The notes: a model not told the origin generated them from the letters alone. 48,817 nucleotides of DNA from an uncultured Oscillospiraceae bacterium (GCA_934667095.1 CAKULE010000020.1:1-48817), one strand, 5' to 3'; counted from the stretch's first letter, positions 8,227 to 16,473 are shown. Numbers and translations are program-made.

Positions 8227-8772
8227 TTATTTCTTCGCGCCGGTCTTACCGACCTTGCGGCGGATGACCTCGTCAGAGTACTTGATGCCCTTGCCCTTAT
8301 AAGGCTCGGGAGGACGCTTCTCGCGGATCTGGGCCGCGAACTGACCAACCAGCTGCTTGTCGTAGCCGCTGACCACGATCTGGTTGGGGTTGGGGACCTC
8401 GACGGTCAGGCCGGCGGGGACCTCCATGATGACCTGATGAGAGAAGCCCAGGTTCATGACCAGCTTGCCGCCCTCCATGGCGACACGGTAGCCGACACCG
8501 TTGACGTCAAGAGACTTCTTGAAGCCGTCGGTGACGCCCACCACCATGTTGTGCAGCAGGGAGCGGGTCAGGCCGTGCAGGGAGCGGTTCTCCTTCAGGT
8601 CGTTGGGACGGGTGACGTGCAGCTCAGTGCCCTCCTGCTTGATGGTCATGTTGGGGTGCAGCTGCTGAGTGAGGGTGCCCTTGGGGCCCTTCACGGTGAC
8701 AACGTTGTTGTCCTCGATCTTCACTTCGACGCCGGCAGGGACGGCGATAGGAGCTCTACCAATTCTCGACAT
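8227..8772 (-). CDS. rplF: 50S ribosomal protein L6
   Basis: Large-subunit protein near the factor-binding site. It has 181 residues and two tandem L6 domains; the C-terminal signature is PEPYKGKGIKYSDE. The ATG at 8772 (MSRIGRAPI) was chosen because AAGGAGG lies 8 bases upstream and the family begins with MSRIG; the frame stays open for ten further codons but these are not L6-like. Confidence 0.96.
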   Translation of the reverse strand: MSRIGRAPIAVPAGVEVKIEDNNVVTVKGPKGTLTQQLHPNMTIKQEGTELHVTRPNDLKENRSLHGLTRSLLHNMVVGVTDGFKKSLDVNGVGYRVAMEGGKLVMNLGFSHQVIMEVPAGLTVEVPNPNQIVVSGYDKQLVGQFAAQIREKRPPEPYKGKGIKYSDEVIRRKVGKTGAKK

Positions 8773-8785
8773 TCCTATGACCTCC

Positions 8786-9187
8786 TTACCACACGAACGC
8801 AAGGACTTCGCCGCCGACGTGGGCCTCGCGGGCCTTCTTGTCGGTCATGACGCCCTTGGACGTGGAGACGATGGCGATGCCCAGACCGCGGAGCACACGG
8901 GGGAGCTCATCGGCGCCGGCATAAACGCGCAGGCCGGGCTTGGACACCCGGCGCAGACCGGTGAGAGCCTTCTCCTTGCCGGGCTGCAGATACTTGAGGG
9001 TGATGCGGATAACGCCCTGAGTACCGTCGTTGACGATCTGGAAGTTCTTGATGTAGCCCTCGTCCAGCAGGATCTGGGCGATAGACTTCTTCATGTTGGA
9101 AGCAGGAACATCCACGGTGTCATGCTTGGCGTTGTTCGCGTTGCGGATGCGGGTGAGCATATCCGCAATGGGATCGGTGATTTGCAT
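8786..9187 (-). CDS. rpsH: 30S ribosomal protein S8
   Basis: Primary binder of the 16S rRNA central domain. The 133 residues begin MQITDPIADMLTRIRNA and end with the STSKGVMTDKKAREAHVGGE signature. It is preceded not by rpsN at the usual short distance but by a 678-base spacer carrying its own promoter, so rpsH starts a sub-operon here. Confidence 0.97.
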   Translation of the reverse strand: MQITDPIADMLTRIRNANNAKHDTVDVPASNMKKSIAQILLDEGYIKNFQIVNDGTQGVIRITLKYLQPGKEKALTGLRRVSKPGLRVYAGADELPRVLRGLGIAIVSTSKGVMTDKKAREAHVGGEVLAFVW

Positions 9188-9553
9188 GAGTCTTTTACCT
9201 CCTATTAAAGTTTACCAAATTCCGCGCTTTGCCGGATGGTTTGGCACAGCCGGCCGGAGCAGGAGCGGCATCACACCGGACTCCGGTCTGCCCGCGCCGC
9301 GCAGGCGGTCTGGGCGCTTCGTCTGGTACAGGCGGAAAGGTATCGCGGTACAGGCATCTTCCGCGACCTTTTGTCCGTCTTTTCCCATTCCGGGAGCTTA
9401 TCAAAACTGCGGCGGACCGCAGGCTTGACCGTACAGCTTCCTCCCGTCATCCCGAAAGCGGCCCGTACCCATGAGAGGTCATCCCATAGTTTACAGGCAA
9501 ATGATACTCCCGGATGCGTTGGAGGAATTTACACTGGACGCGCAAAGCAATTT
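9188..9553 (-). other. Long structured leader upstream of rpsH
   Basis: About 360 bases between the internal promoter and rpsH contain no convincing gene in any frame. On the minus strand they hold several GC-rich hairpins. One (9407-9422, 6-bp stem CTGCGG/CCGCAG) is followed by four U residues (9403-9406) and could be a weak attenuator. The rpsH ribosome site AGGAGG lies near 9198-9203. No known riboswitch or r-protein leader was recognised. Confidence 0.45.
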
Positions 9554-9582
9554 ATTATACCGCACAAATCCCGGTTTCGCAA
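9554..9582 (-). promoter_or_regulatory. Internal sigma-A promoter in the spc operon
   Basis: Minus strand: -35 TTGCGA (9577-9582), 17-base spacer, perfect -10 TATAAT (9554-9559). It points at rpsH and lies about 284 bases downstream of the rpsN stop codon. It would give the rpsH-rplQ half of the cluster independent transcription. Confidence 0.65.
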
Positions 9583-9865
9583 GGGTTTTTTGCCTGCGCA
9601 CACACGAGATAGTGGGCATAAAAGTACGGCAAATCAGCTCCTGCCGGGTCAAAGCCGCGGCAGAAGCCGATGTTGCGCTATCAGTTGTCGCTCCAGCGGA
9701 GCGTTTTCGGTGTGAGCCGAAGCGGTGCGAAAAGTGTCTGCCAGCTCATGCAGGATCAGTTTCCAGCACCGGGATTGGTGAAGATCGTTCTGCCAGACGA
9801 GGCGTGAAGCCGACAGCGCACTGGTGTACGCAAAGGCGTCACAACGATGTATGGCGGGACGAGAC
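9583..9865 (-). other. Gene-free stretch between rpsN and the internal promoter
   Basis: About 283 bases with no ribosome-site-preceded reading frame. No clear intrinsic terminator was seen after rpsN, so read-through from the upstream half of the operon is likely. Nothing else recognisable. Confidence 0.4.
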
Positions 9866-10051
9866 TTACCAAGACGCCTTCTTCACGCCGGGGATCTGGC
9901 CCTTATAGGCCAGCTCACGGAAGCAGATACGGCAGATGCCGTAGTTGCGGAGGTAGGCGTGGGGACGGCCGCAGATCTTGCAGCGGTTGTTGCGGCGGGT
10001 GGAGAACTTGGGCTCCGCCTGAGCCTTCAGGATCATAGATTTCTTAGCCAT
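9866..10051 (-). CDS. rpsN: 30S ribosomal protein S14, zinc-binding type
   Basis: Small-subunit head protein of 61 residues. This is the short C+ form: the segment CKICGRPHAYLRNYGICRIC supplies four cysteines (CxxC-x12-CxxC) for zinc. The C-terminus GQIPGVKKASW is diagnostic. Located after rplE as usual. Confidence 0.97.
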   Translation of the reverse strand: MAKKSMILKAQAEPKFSTRRNNRCKICGRPHAYLRNYGICRICFRELAYKGQIPGVKKASW

Positions 10052-10066
10052 TGTTCTTCCCTCCTC

Positions 10067-10618
10067 TTAACCGTTGGTGGCGAAGGGAGCGCCCAGAAGC
10101 GTCAGCAGCTCCTTGGCCTCTTCGTCGGTCTTGGCGGTGGTGCAGATCACGATATCCATGCCGCGGATCTTGTCGATCTTATCGTACTCGATCTCGGGGA
10201 AGATGAGCTGCTCCTTCAGGCCGAGGGCATAGTTGCCGCGGCCGTCAAAGGCGTTGGGGTTGATGCCGCGGAAATCGCGGACACGGGGCAGGGCCACGTT
10301 GAACAGGCGGTCCAGGAACTCCCACATCTTGTCCTGACGCAGGGTGACCTTGGCGCCAATGGGCATGCCCTCACGCAGCTTGAAGTTAGCCACGGACTTC
10401 TTGGCCTTGGTGATGATGGGCTTCTGGCCGGTGATGGTGGCCAGGTCGTTGACCACGGAGTCGAGGACCTTGGAGTTGTCCCGGGCCTCACCGCAGCCGC
10501 AGTTCACGACGACCTTCTCGATGCGGGGGATCTGCATGACGGACTTGTAGCCGAACTTCTGCATCAGAGCAGGAGCGATCTCGGCATTGTACTTAGCCTT
10601 CAGGTTAGGGTTAGCCAT
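10067..10618 (-). CDS. rplE: 50S ribosomal protein L5
   Basis: Binds 5S rRNA and contacts P-site tRNA. It has 183 residues with the family blocks LREGMPIGAKVTLR, FRGINPNAFDGRGNYALG and GMDIVICTTAKTDEEA. Order rplX-rplE-rpsN is standard. Confidence 0.97.
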   Translation of the reverse strand: MANPNLKAKYNAEIAPALMQKFGYKSVMQIPRIEKVVVNCGCGEARDNSKVLDSVVNDLATITGQKPIITKAKKSVANFKLREGMPIGAKVTLRQDKMWEFLDRLFNVALPRVRDFRGINPNAFDGRGNYALGLKEQLIFPEIEYDKIDKIRGMDIVICTTAKTDEEAKELLTLLGAPFATNG

Positions 10619-10637
10619 TTCTTACTCCTCCTCTTTC

Positions 10638-10949
10638 TCAGAATTCAGCGCCGCAGTGCTTGCAGACGCGGGTCTTCTTGCCGCCCTCGACCTTGTGGGC
10701 GGGACGGGTGGGCTTGCTGCACTTGGGGCACACGGCCATGACCTTGCTGGCGTACAGCGGAGTCTCCTTCTGGATGATGCCGCCCTCTTCGCCCTGCTTG
10801 CGGGGCTTCTGATGACGGGAGGCCACATTGACCTTCTCCACGATGACCTTGCGGCCCTCGGGGTCCACGGAGAGGACCTTGCCCTGCTTGCCCTTATCCT
10901 TGCCGGACAGGACAACGACGGTATCGTTCTTCTTCACATTCATGCTCAT
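10638..10949 (-). CDS. rplX: 50S ribosomal protein L24
   Basis: Assembly-initiator protein at the tunnel exit, 103 residues, with an N-terminal KOW motif (DTVVVLSGKDKGKQGKVLSV). The C-terminal region has a CPKC...CKHC four-cysteine pattern (residues about 80-100) consistent with a zinc-ribbon L24 variant. Lies between rplN and rplE. Confidence 0.96.
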   Translation of the reverse strand: MSMNVKKNDTVVVLSGKDKGKQGKVLSVDPEGRKVIVEKVNVASRHQKPRKQGEEGGIIQKETPLYASKVMAVCPKCSKPTRPAHKVEGGKKTRVCKHCGAEF

Positions 10950-10963
10950 ACCTCGTTACCCCC

Positions 10964-11332
10964 TTACAGGACCTCGGGAGCCAGCGACAGGATCTTCATG
11001 TAATCCTTGTCACGCAGCTCACGAGCGACCGGCCCAAAGATACGGGTGCCGCGGGGGTTCTTGTCTTCCTTGATGAGGACGGCGGCGTTGTCGTCAAAGC
11101 GGACGTAGCTGCCGTCAGCGCGGCGGACGCCGCGGGTGGAGCGGACGATGACGGCCTTGACCACATCGCCCTTCTTGACCTGACCGCCGGGGGCGGCCTT
11201 GCGCACGGAAGCCACGACGACATCACCGATGTTGCCAAACTTACGCTTGGAGCCGCCCAGTACGCGGATGGCCTTGATCTCCTTGGCGCCGGTGTTATCC
11301 GCCACCTTCAGATAAGTTTCTTCCTGAATCAT
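10964..11332 (-). CDS. rplN: 50S ribosomal protein L14
   Basis: Intersubunit-bridge protein. The 122 residues begin MIQEETYLKVADNTGAKEI and end FMKILSLAPEVL-like (YMKILSLAPEVL); the central KGDVVKAVIVRSTRGVRR is diagnostic. Located between rpsQ and rplX. Confidence 0.97.
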   Translation of the reverse strand: MIQEETYLKVADNTGAKEIKAIRVLGGSKRKFGNIGDVVVASVRKAAPGGQVKKGDVVKAVIVRSTRGVRRADGSYVRFDDNAAVLIKEDKNPRGTRIFGPVARELRDKDYMKILSLAPEVL

Positions 11333-11344
11333 ACTGGCACCTCC

Positions 11345-11608
11345 TTACTTGGCCTTCTCGATGATCTCGACCACGCGCCAGCGCTTGTCCTTGGACAGGG
11401 GGCGGGTCTCCATCACGCGGACGCGGTCGCCCACGCCACACTCGTTCAGCTCGTCATGAGCCTTCAGCTTATAGGTTCTCTTTACGATCTTCTTGTACAG
11501 AGGATGGGCCACGCGGTCGGCGATGGCGACCACAACGGTCTTGTCCATCTTGTCCGAAACCACCAGGCCGACTCTGGTCTTACGAGAAGAGGTTCTCACT
11601 TCACTCAT
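11345..11608 (-). CDS. rpsQ: 30S ribosomal protein S17
   Basis: OB-fold 16S rRNA-binding protein of 87 residues. The signatures RVGLVVSDKMDKTVVVAI and GDRVRVMETRPLSKDKRWR are clear. Closely spaced between rpmC and rplN. Confidence 0.96.
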   Translation of the reverse strand: MSEVRTSSRKTRVGLVVSDKMDKTVVVAIADRVAHPLYKKIVKRTYKLKAHDELNECGVGDRVRVMETRPLSKDKRWRVVEIIEKAK

Positions 11609-11621
11609 CGTTTACTCCTCC

Positions 11622-11819
11622 TTATCGGCTCTGCTGCTCACGCAGGATGGTCTTCACGCGGGCGATGTCTTTCTTGACCTCCGCGATGCGGATGGGATTG
11701 TCGAGCTGGTTGGTGGCGTGCTGAAGACGGAGGTTGAACAGGTCCTTCTTCAGCTCCACCAGCTTGGTCTCCAGCTCAGCGGCGCTCATTTTGCGGACTT
11801 CGTTTGCTTTCATCTTCAT
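11622..11819 (-). CDS. rpmC: 50S ribosomal protein L29
   Basis: A two-helix coiled-coil protein of 65 residues at the tunnel exit. The pattern ELVELKKDLFNLRLQHATNQL (here ETKLVELKKDLFNLRLQ) and IRIAEVKKDIARVKTILRE are diagnostic. Its start overlaps the rplP stop by 4 bases (ATGA), indicating translational coupling. Confidence 0.96.
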   Translation of the reverse strand: MKMKANEVRKMSAAELETKLVELKKDLFNLRLQHATNQLDNPIRIAEVKKDIARVKTILREQQSR

Positions 11820-12241
11820 TCACCACCATTCTCGGACTCATTCTTAACGATCTTGCACTTGACGGGCAGCTTGTGGCTGGCCAGACGGAGGGCCTCACGG
11901 GCGACCTCCTCAGACACGCCGGCGATCTCGAACATCACGCGGCCGGTCTTCACGACGGCGACCCAGGACTCGGGAGCGCCCTTACCGGAACCCATACGGG
12001 TACCAAGGGCCTTCTTGGTGGTGGGCTTGTCGGGGAAGATCTTGATCCAGACCTTACCGCCACGCTTGGTGTAACGGGTCATGGCGATACGGGCGGCCTC
12101 GATCTGGTTGCCGGTGATCCACGCGGGCTCCAGGGCCTGCAGGCCCCACTCGCCGTAGGAGACCTTATTGCCGCGGGTGGCGACGCCGGTCATGCGGCCG
12201 CGCTGGACGCGGCGATACTTGACTCTCTTGGGCAGCAGCAT
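11816..12241 (-). CDS. rplP: 50S ribosomal protein L16
   Basis: Large-subunit protein near the A- and P-site tRNAs. The 141 residues begin MLLPKRVKYRRVQRG and contain RGGKVWIKIFPDKPTTKK and RMGSGKGAPE, both L16 signatures. The start overlaps the rpsC stop by one base (TAATG) and its end overlaps rpmC, so three genes are coupled. Confidence 0.97.
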   Translation of the reverse strand: MLLPKRVKYRRVQRGRMTGVATRGNKVSYGEWGLQALEPAWITGNQIEAARIAMTRYTKRGGKVWIKIFPDKPTTKKALGTRMGSGKGAPESWVAVVKTGRVMFEIAGVSEEVAREALRLASHKLPVKCKIVKNESENGGE

Positions 12242-13065
12242 TACTGAGCGCCTCCTTCCTTGGAAGCAGCGGGCCGGTTGCCGCCGTTCTGGCGGTTGAA
12301 GCCGCCCTGACGACGGTCGCCGCCCTGACGATTGAAGCCGCCGCGGCGGTCGCCATCGCGGCGATCCCGGCGGGGACGCTGCTCACGCTCTTTATAGTTC
12401 TTGGTGTCGATGGTGCGGGGGGTGGTGCGCAGGGTCTGGGTGAGGACCTCTCCCTTGTAGATCCAGACCTTGATGCCGATGCGGCCGTAAGTGGTGGCAG
12501 CCTCAGCAAAGCCGTAGTCGATGTCGGCGCGGAGGGTCTGCAGGGGGATGGTGCCGTCATGGTACTGCTCGGTGCGGGCGATCTCGGCGCCGTTCAGACG
12601 GCCGGAGGCCTGGACCTTGATACCCAGGGCACCCATGCGCATGGCGCGGCCCATGGCGTTCTTCATGGCCCGGCGGAAGGCAATGCGCTTCTCCAGCTGC
12701 TGGGCGATGTTCTCAGCCACCAGCTGAGCATCCATGTCGACGTTCTTGACCTCGACGATGTTCAGCTGAACAGGCTTGCCCAGACGCTTCTCCAGCTCGA
12801 CGCGGAGCTTCTCGATCTCCTCGCCGCCCTTGCCGATGATGACACCGGGACGGGCACAGTGGACATAGATGCGGATGCGGGCGTTGTCGCGCTCGATCTC
12901 GATCTTGGGCACGCCGGCGGCGTACAGGCGCTTCTTCAGCTCCTTGCGGAGATTGTAGTCCTCGACCAGGAGGTCGCCGACCTTTTCGTCACGGGCATAC
13001 CAGCGGGAGTCCCAATCCTTGATGACGCCCACACGCAGGCCGTGGGGATTAACTTTCTGTCCCAT
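12241..13065 (-). CDS. rpsC: 30S ribosomal protein S3 with RGG-like tail
   Basis: Small-subunit protein at the mRNA entry site with helicase activity. The N-terminal region, KH domain (GVIIGKGGEEIEKLR near residue 77) and C-terminal domain (ending about residue 225) are standard. Beyond that, at about residues 226-274, is an unusual extension rich in Arg, Gly, Asn and Gln with repeats of the type GGFNRQGGDRRQ. The total of 274 residues is about 50 longer than typical. Such tails are known from some high-GC lineages; an RNA-binding role is inferred from composition only. Confidence 0.96.
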   Translation of the reverse strand: MGQKVNPHGLRVGVIKDWDSRWYARDEKVGDLLVEDYNLRKELKKRLYAAGVPKIEIERDNARIRIYVHCARPGVIIGKGGEEIEKLRVELEKRLGKPVQLNIVEVKNVDMDAQLVAENIAQQLEKRIAFRRAMKNAMGRAMRMGALGIKVQASGRLNGAEIARTEQYHDGTIPLQTLRADIDYGFAEAATTYGRIGIKVWIYKGEVLTQTLRTTPRTIDTKNYKEREQRPRRDRRDGDRRGGFNRQGGDRRQGGFNRQNGGNRPAASKEGGAQ

Positions 13066-13083
13066 TACTCTTGACCTCCTTCT

Positions 13084-13416
13084 TTAGCGCTCGCTCACGG
13101 CGACGGTGATGTGAGAAGTGCGCTTCTCGATGCGGTGCACGCCCGCACGAGAGACGAAACGCATCCGCTTGATGATGGGGCCGGGGGCCACAAAGCAGGT
13201 GGACACATACAGCTTCTCGGGATCCATGCCGTGATTGTTCTCGGCGTTGGCAGCGGCGCTCTTGACCAGTTTGGCCAGAGGCTCGGCAGCCGCCTTGGGG
13301 GTCAGGGCAAGGATGTTCATGGCCTGGGCCACGCTCTTGCCGCGGATGAGGTCGCACAGGATGTCGACCTTCCGGGGAGAGATACGAATGTATCTCAGTG
13401 TCGCTTTAGCTTCCAT
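13084..13416 (-). CDS. rplV: 50S ribosomal protein L22
   Basis: Lines the exit tunnel through a beta hairpin. The 110 residues include YIRISPRKVDILCDLIRGK and the hairpin region GPIIKRMRFVSRAGVHRIEK, a macrolide-relevant loop of normal length here. Lies between rpsS and rpsC. Confidence 0.97.
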   Translation of the reverse strand: MEAKATLRYIRISPRKVDILCDLIRGKSVAQAMNILALTPKAAAEPLAKLVKSAAANAENNHGMDPEKLYVSTCFVAPGPIIKRMRFVSRAGVHRIEKRTSHITVAVSER

Positions 13417-13431
13417 TCTGATCTCTCCTCC

Positions 13432-13704
13432 TTACTTACCGGTCTTGCTGCCGGCGTGACCCTTGAAGGTACGGGTGGGAGCAAACTCGCCCAGCTTGTG
13501 GCCGACCATGTCCTCGGTGACGTACACGGGGACGTGCTTGCGGCCGTCATGCACAGCGATGGTGTGACCCACGAAGGCGGGGAAGATGGTGGAGGCGCGG
13601 CTCCAAGTCTTCAGAACCTTCTTCTCGCCGGACTTGTTCATGTCGTTGACCCGCTTCAGCAGCTCGGGAGCGCAAAAGGGGCCTTTCTTGATACTTCTGC
13701 TCAT
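13432..13704 (-). CDS. rpsS: 30S ribosomal protein S19
   Basis: Head protein paired with S13. It has 90 residues, beginning MSRSIKKGPFCAPELLKRV and containing the FVGHTIAVHDGRKHVPVYVTE block. Normal length and order. Confidence 0.97.
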   Translation of the reverse strand: MSRSIKKGPFCAPELLKRVNDMNKSGEKKVLKTWSRASTIFPAFVGHTIAVHDGRKHVPVYVTEDMVGHKLGEFAPTRTFKGHAGSKTGK

Positions 13705-13718
13705 CTTTTACTGCCTCC

Positions 13719-14552
13719 TTACTTGCCGTTGCGGCGCTTGACGATAAACTTGTTGGTGCGGTTCTTGGTCTTACGGGTCTTATAACCCATAGCCGGCTTG
13801 CCCCAGGGAGTGACAGGGCCGGGACGACCAACGGGGCTCTTGCCCTCGCCGCCGCCGTGGGGGTGGTCATTGGGGTTCATGACGGAGCCGCGGACGGTGG
13901 GACGCCAACCCATGTGGCGCTTACGGCCGGCCTTACCGATGTGGATGTTGGCCCAATCGGTGTTGCCGACCTGACCGATGGTGGCGTTGCACTCCTCACG
14001 GATGAGGCGGACCTCGCCGGAGGGCAGGCGGATCTGAGCCATGCCGTTCTCCTTGGCCATCAGCTGAGCGGCCACGCCGGCGGCGCGCACCAGCTGGGCG
14101 CCCTTGCCGGGATAGATCTCGATGTTGTGGATCAGCTCGCCGACGGGGATCTTGGCGATGGGCAGGCAGTTGCCGGGCAGGATATCAGCGTCGGGGCCGG
14201 TCATGATGATGTGGCCGACCTTCAGGCCAACGGGGGCCAGAATATACCGCAGCTCGCCGTCCTCGTACTTGATCAGGGCGATGTTGGCGGAGCGGTTGGG
14301 ATCATACTGCAGGCTGACGACCTCGGCCTTGCCGACCTTGTCGCGCTTGAAGTCGATGATGCGGTACTTGCGCTTGTTGCCGCCGCCGCGGTGGCGGACG
14401 GTGATGCGGCCGTAGCTGTTGCGGCCGGAGTGCTTCTTCAGATTCTCAAGCAGGCTGCGCTCGGGCTTGGCCTTCTTGTCGATGCCCTCGAAGGCGGACA
14501 CAGTCATGTGACGGCGGGAGGGCGTTGTGGGCTTATAAGTCTTGATAGCCAT
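13719..14552 (-). CDS. rplB: 50S ribosomal protein L2
   Basis: Core large-subunit protein near the peptidyl transferase centre. The 277 residues contain the highly conserved GVAMNPxDHPHGGGEG-type loop (here GSVMNPNDHPHGGGEG), whose histidine is implicated in function. The N-terminal MAIKTYKPTTPSRR is standard. Between rplW and rpsS. Confidence 0.98.
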   Translation of the reverse strand: MAIKTYKPTTPSRRHMTVSAFEGIDKKAKPERSLLENLKKHSGRNSYGRITVRHRGGGNKRKYRIIDFKRDKVGKAEVVSLQYDPNRSANIALIKYEDGELRYILAPVGLKVGHIIMTGPDADILPGNCLPIAKIPVGELIHNIEIYPGKGAQLVRAAGVAAQLMAKENGMAQIRLPSGEVRLIREECNATIGQVGNTDWANIHIGKAGRKRHMGWRPTVRGSVMNPNDHPHGGGEGKSPVGRPGPVTPWGKPAMGYKTRKTKNRTNKFIVKRRNGK

Positions 14553-14567
14553 TTCTCAATTTCCTCC

Positions 14568-14864
14568 TTACACCATGCCCTCGAAGAGCTCGATGGTCTT
14601 GGAATCGGCGGTCAGGGTGACCATAGCCTTCTTCCAGTCGGCGCGGCGGCCGGCGGGATAGCGGCCCATCCGCTTGGCCTTGCCCTTCATGTTCAGGGTG
14701 TTGACCTTGGCGACCTTCACGCCGAAAGCCTCCTCAACAGCCTTAGCGATCTCGATCTTGTTCGCGGTCTTATCGACCTCGAAGGTGTACTTCTTGGAAG
14801 CGGCCTCCGCCATGGACTGCTCGGTGACGATGGGGCGCTTGATGATGTCGTAAGCGGTCTTCAT
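14568..14864 (-). CDS. rplW: 50S ribosomal protein L23
   Basis: Docking site for trigger factor, SRP and SecY at the tunnel exit. The 98 residues include DIIKRPIVTEQSM and YTFEVDKTANKIEIAKAVE. The start shares one base with the end of rplD, showing coupling. Confidence 0.97.
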   Translation of the reverse strand: MKTAYDIIKRPIVTEQSMAEAASKKYTFEVDKTANKIEIAKAVEEAFGVKVAKVNTLNMKGKAKRMGRYPAGRRADWKKAMVTLTADSKTIELFEGMV

Positions 14865-15478
14865 TAGGCGAACACCTCCTCGATGGTGGCCAGCGCAGCC
14901 TTGTCGATGATCAGCTGGTTGGCGTTGACAATGTCATAGACATTGATCAGGGTGGCGGGGGTAGTGACCACGCCGGGGATGTTGCGGGCGGACTTCACCA
15001 CGTTGCCGCAGGAAGTGACCACAACAGCCTTCTTGCTCTCCACAGCGTTCAGGAAGCCCTGGAAGGTCTTGGTCTTGATCTCATCCATGCCCAGACCGTC
15101 GACCACCAGGACGTTGCCCTCGGCGGCCTTGGCGGACAGAACGGACTTCAGAGCCAGACGCTTGGTCTTCTTGTTCAGGGTGTAGCTGTAATCGCGGGGC
15201 TTGGGGGCGAACACGATGCCGCCGTGGGTCCACTGGGGGGCACGGGTGCTGCCCTGACGGGCACGGCCGGTGCCCTTCTGGCGCCAGGGCTTGCGGCCGC
15301 CGCCGGAGACCTCAGCGCGGGTCAGCGCGGACTGAGTGCCCTGACGGCAGTTGGCCAGATGGTTCTTGACCACATCGTGGACGACGTACAGGTTGGGCTC
15401 AATGCCGAAGACGGCCTCGGAGAGCTCGACCTCGCCGATCTGCTTACCGGCCATATCATAAAGGTTAGCTTTAGGCAT
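14864..15478 (-). CDS. rplD: 50S ribosomal protein L4
   Basis: Exit-tunnel protein, and in Escherichia coli the autoregulator of the S10 operon (established for E. coli; not shown for Clostridia). It has 204 residues with the tunnel loop KPWRQKGTGRARQGSTRAPQ and the C-terminal NANQLIIDKAALATIEEVF region. No abnormality. Confidence 0.97.
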   Translation of the reverse strand: MPKANLYDMAGKQIGEVELSEAVFGIEPNLYVVHDVVKNHLANCRQGTQSALTRAEVSGGGRKPWRQKGTGRARQGSTRAPQWTHGGIVFAPKPRDYSYTLNKKTKRLALKSVLSAKAAEGNVLVVDGLGMDEIKTKTFQGFLNAVESKKAVVVTSCGNVVKSARNIPGVVTTPATLINVYDIVNANQLIIDKAALATIEEVFA

Positions 15479-15496
15479 TTGTCATTCTCTCCTTTC

Positions 15497-16219
15497 TTAC
15501 TTGTTACGCGCAGAGGCCTTCTGCGGGTTGACACGGGCGGAAGCCTTCTGCGGGTTGACGCTGGCGTTGGCAGCAGCGCCCTTCTCCTTGACGTTGATCA
15601 CGGAGTTGCGCAGGAACACCACGCCGCCCTTGGGGCCGGGGACCGCGCCGCGCACGGCGATGACGCCCAGCTCGCTGTCCACCTGAACGACGTCCAGATT
15701 CAGGACGGTGACCTGCTCATCGCCCATCTGGCCGGCGCCATGGTGGCCCTTGAAAATGCGGGAAGGATCAGTGCTGGAGCCCATGGAGCCCGCCTGACGG
15801 TGGACAGGGCCGCCGCCGTGGGTCATGGGGGTGCGGTGACCGCCGCAGCGCTTGATGGGGCCCTGATAGCCGTGGCCCTTGCTGATGCCGGTGATGTCCA
15901 CGCGGTCGCCGGTGGCGAACACGCTGGCGTCGATCTGGTCGCCCACGTTCATCTCGGCGGCCTTGGCCAGCTTGAACTCCTTCAGGACGCGCAGGGCCTT
16001 GCCGGCCTTCTTGCTGTGGCCCAGCTCGGGCTTGGACAGCTTGCGCTCGGGCACCTCATCGTAGCCCAGCTGAACGGCAACATAGCCGTCCTTTTCCTCG
16101 GTCTTCTTCTGCACCACGGTGCAGGGGCCCGCCTGAATGACGGTGACCGGGATGACCTTGCCGGCTTCATCGAAGATCTGAGTCATGCCCAGCTTCTTGC
16201 CGATAATGGCCTTTTCCAT
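15497..16219 (-). CDS. rplC: 50S ribosomal protein L3 with duplicated tail
   Basis: Assembly-initiating large-subunit protein. The 240 residues contain FKGHHGAGQMGDEQVT-type and MTHGGGPVHRQAGSMGSS blocks typical of L3. The C-terminus carries a tandem peptide duplication: VNPQKASAR occurs twice in a row at about residues 221-238, encoded by two near-identical 27-base units at 15501-15562. This is a recent-looking in-frame duplication extending the usual tail. Its start is preceded by a 254-base spacer from rpsJ. Confidence 0.96.
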   Translation of the reverse strand: MEKAIIGKKLGMTQIFDEAGKVIPVTVIQAGPCTVVQKKTEEKDGYVAVQLGYDEVPERKLSKPELGHSKKAGKALRVLKEFKLAKAAEMNVGDQIDASVFATGDRVDITGISKGHGYQGPIKRCGGHRTPMTHGGGPVHRQAGSMGSSTDPSRIFKGHHGAGQMGDEQVTVLNLDVVQVDSELGVIAVRGAVPGPKGGVVFLRNSVINVKEKGAAANASVNPQKASARVNPQKASARNK

Positions 16220-16473
16220 TTGTTTTTCCTCCTTAAAGGTTATTGGTCGGGTGAGTTAGCCATCGGGCTGCTATTGCTCAGCCGACTTGACCCGTCCGTC
16301 TCGGTAAGGCGACGGACTGCGGTGCTAACGGGGTTAGGGAATTTTGCAGTGTGTAAACGTCCACATCTCACGGCTGTAAGTGTGGATCCTTTCGTCTGGC
16401 GAAGGGCGGGCAGCGCAGACAGTACCGCGTGTACGGCAAGCCGGCCGCACAAGGCCAGGCGGAAAGAGACCGC
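16220..16473 (-). other. Structured spacer between rpsJ and rplC
   Basis: Most gene junctions in this cluster are under 20 bases; this one is 254. On the minus strand it holds a perfect 7-bp hairpin (16294-16300 with 16311-16317, GTCCGTC/GACGGAC), a CCACA/TGTGG hairpin near 16347-16375 and further GC-rich pairs, then the rplC ribosome site AAGGAGG. No open frame with a ribosome site and no clear promoter were seen. Possibly a regulatory r-leader. Confidence 0.45.

Noticed and set aside
9236..9908. Plus-strand open frames in the rpsN-rpsH spacer
   Set aside because: They lack ribosome sites, have no recognisable domains, and overlap rpsN; the region is better explained as a minus-strand promoter and leader.
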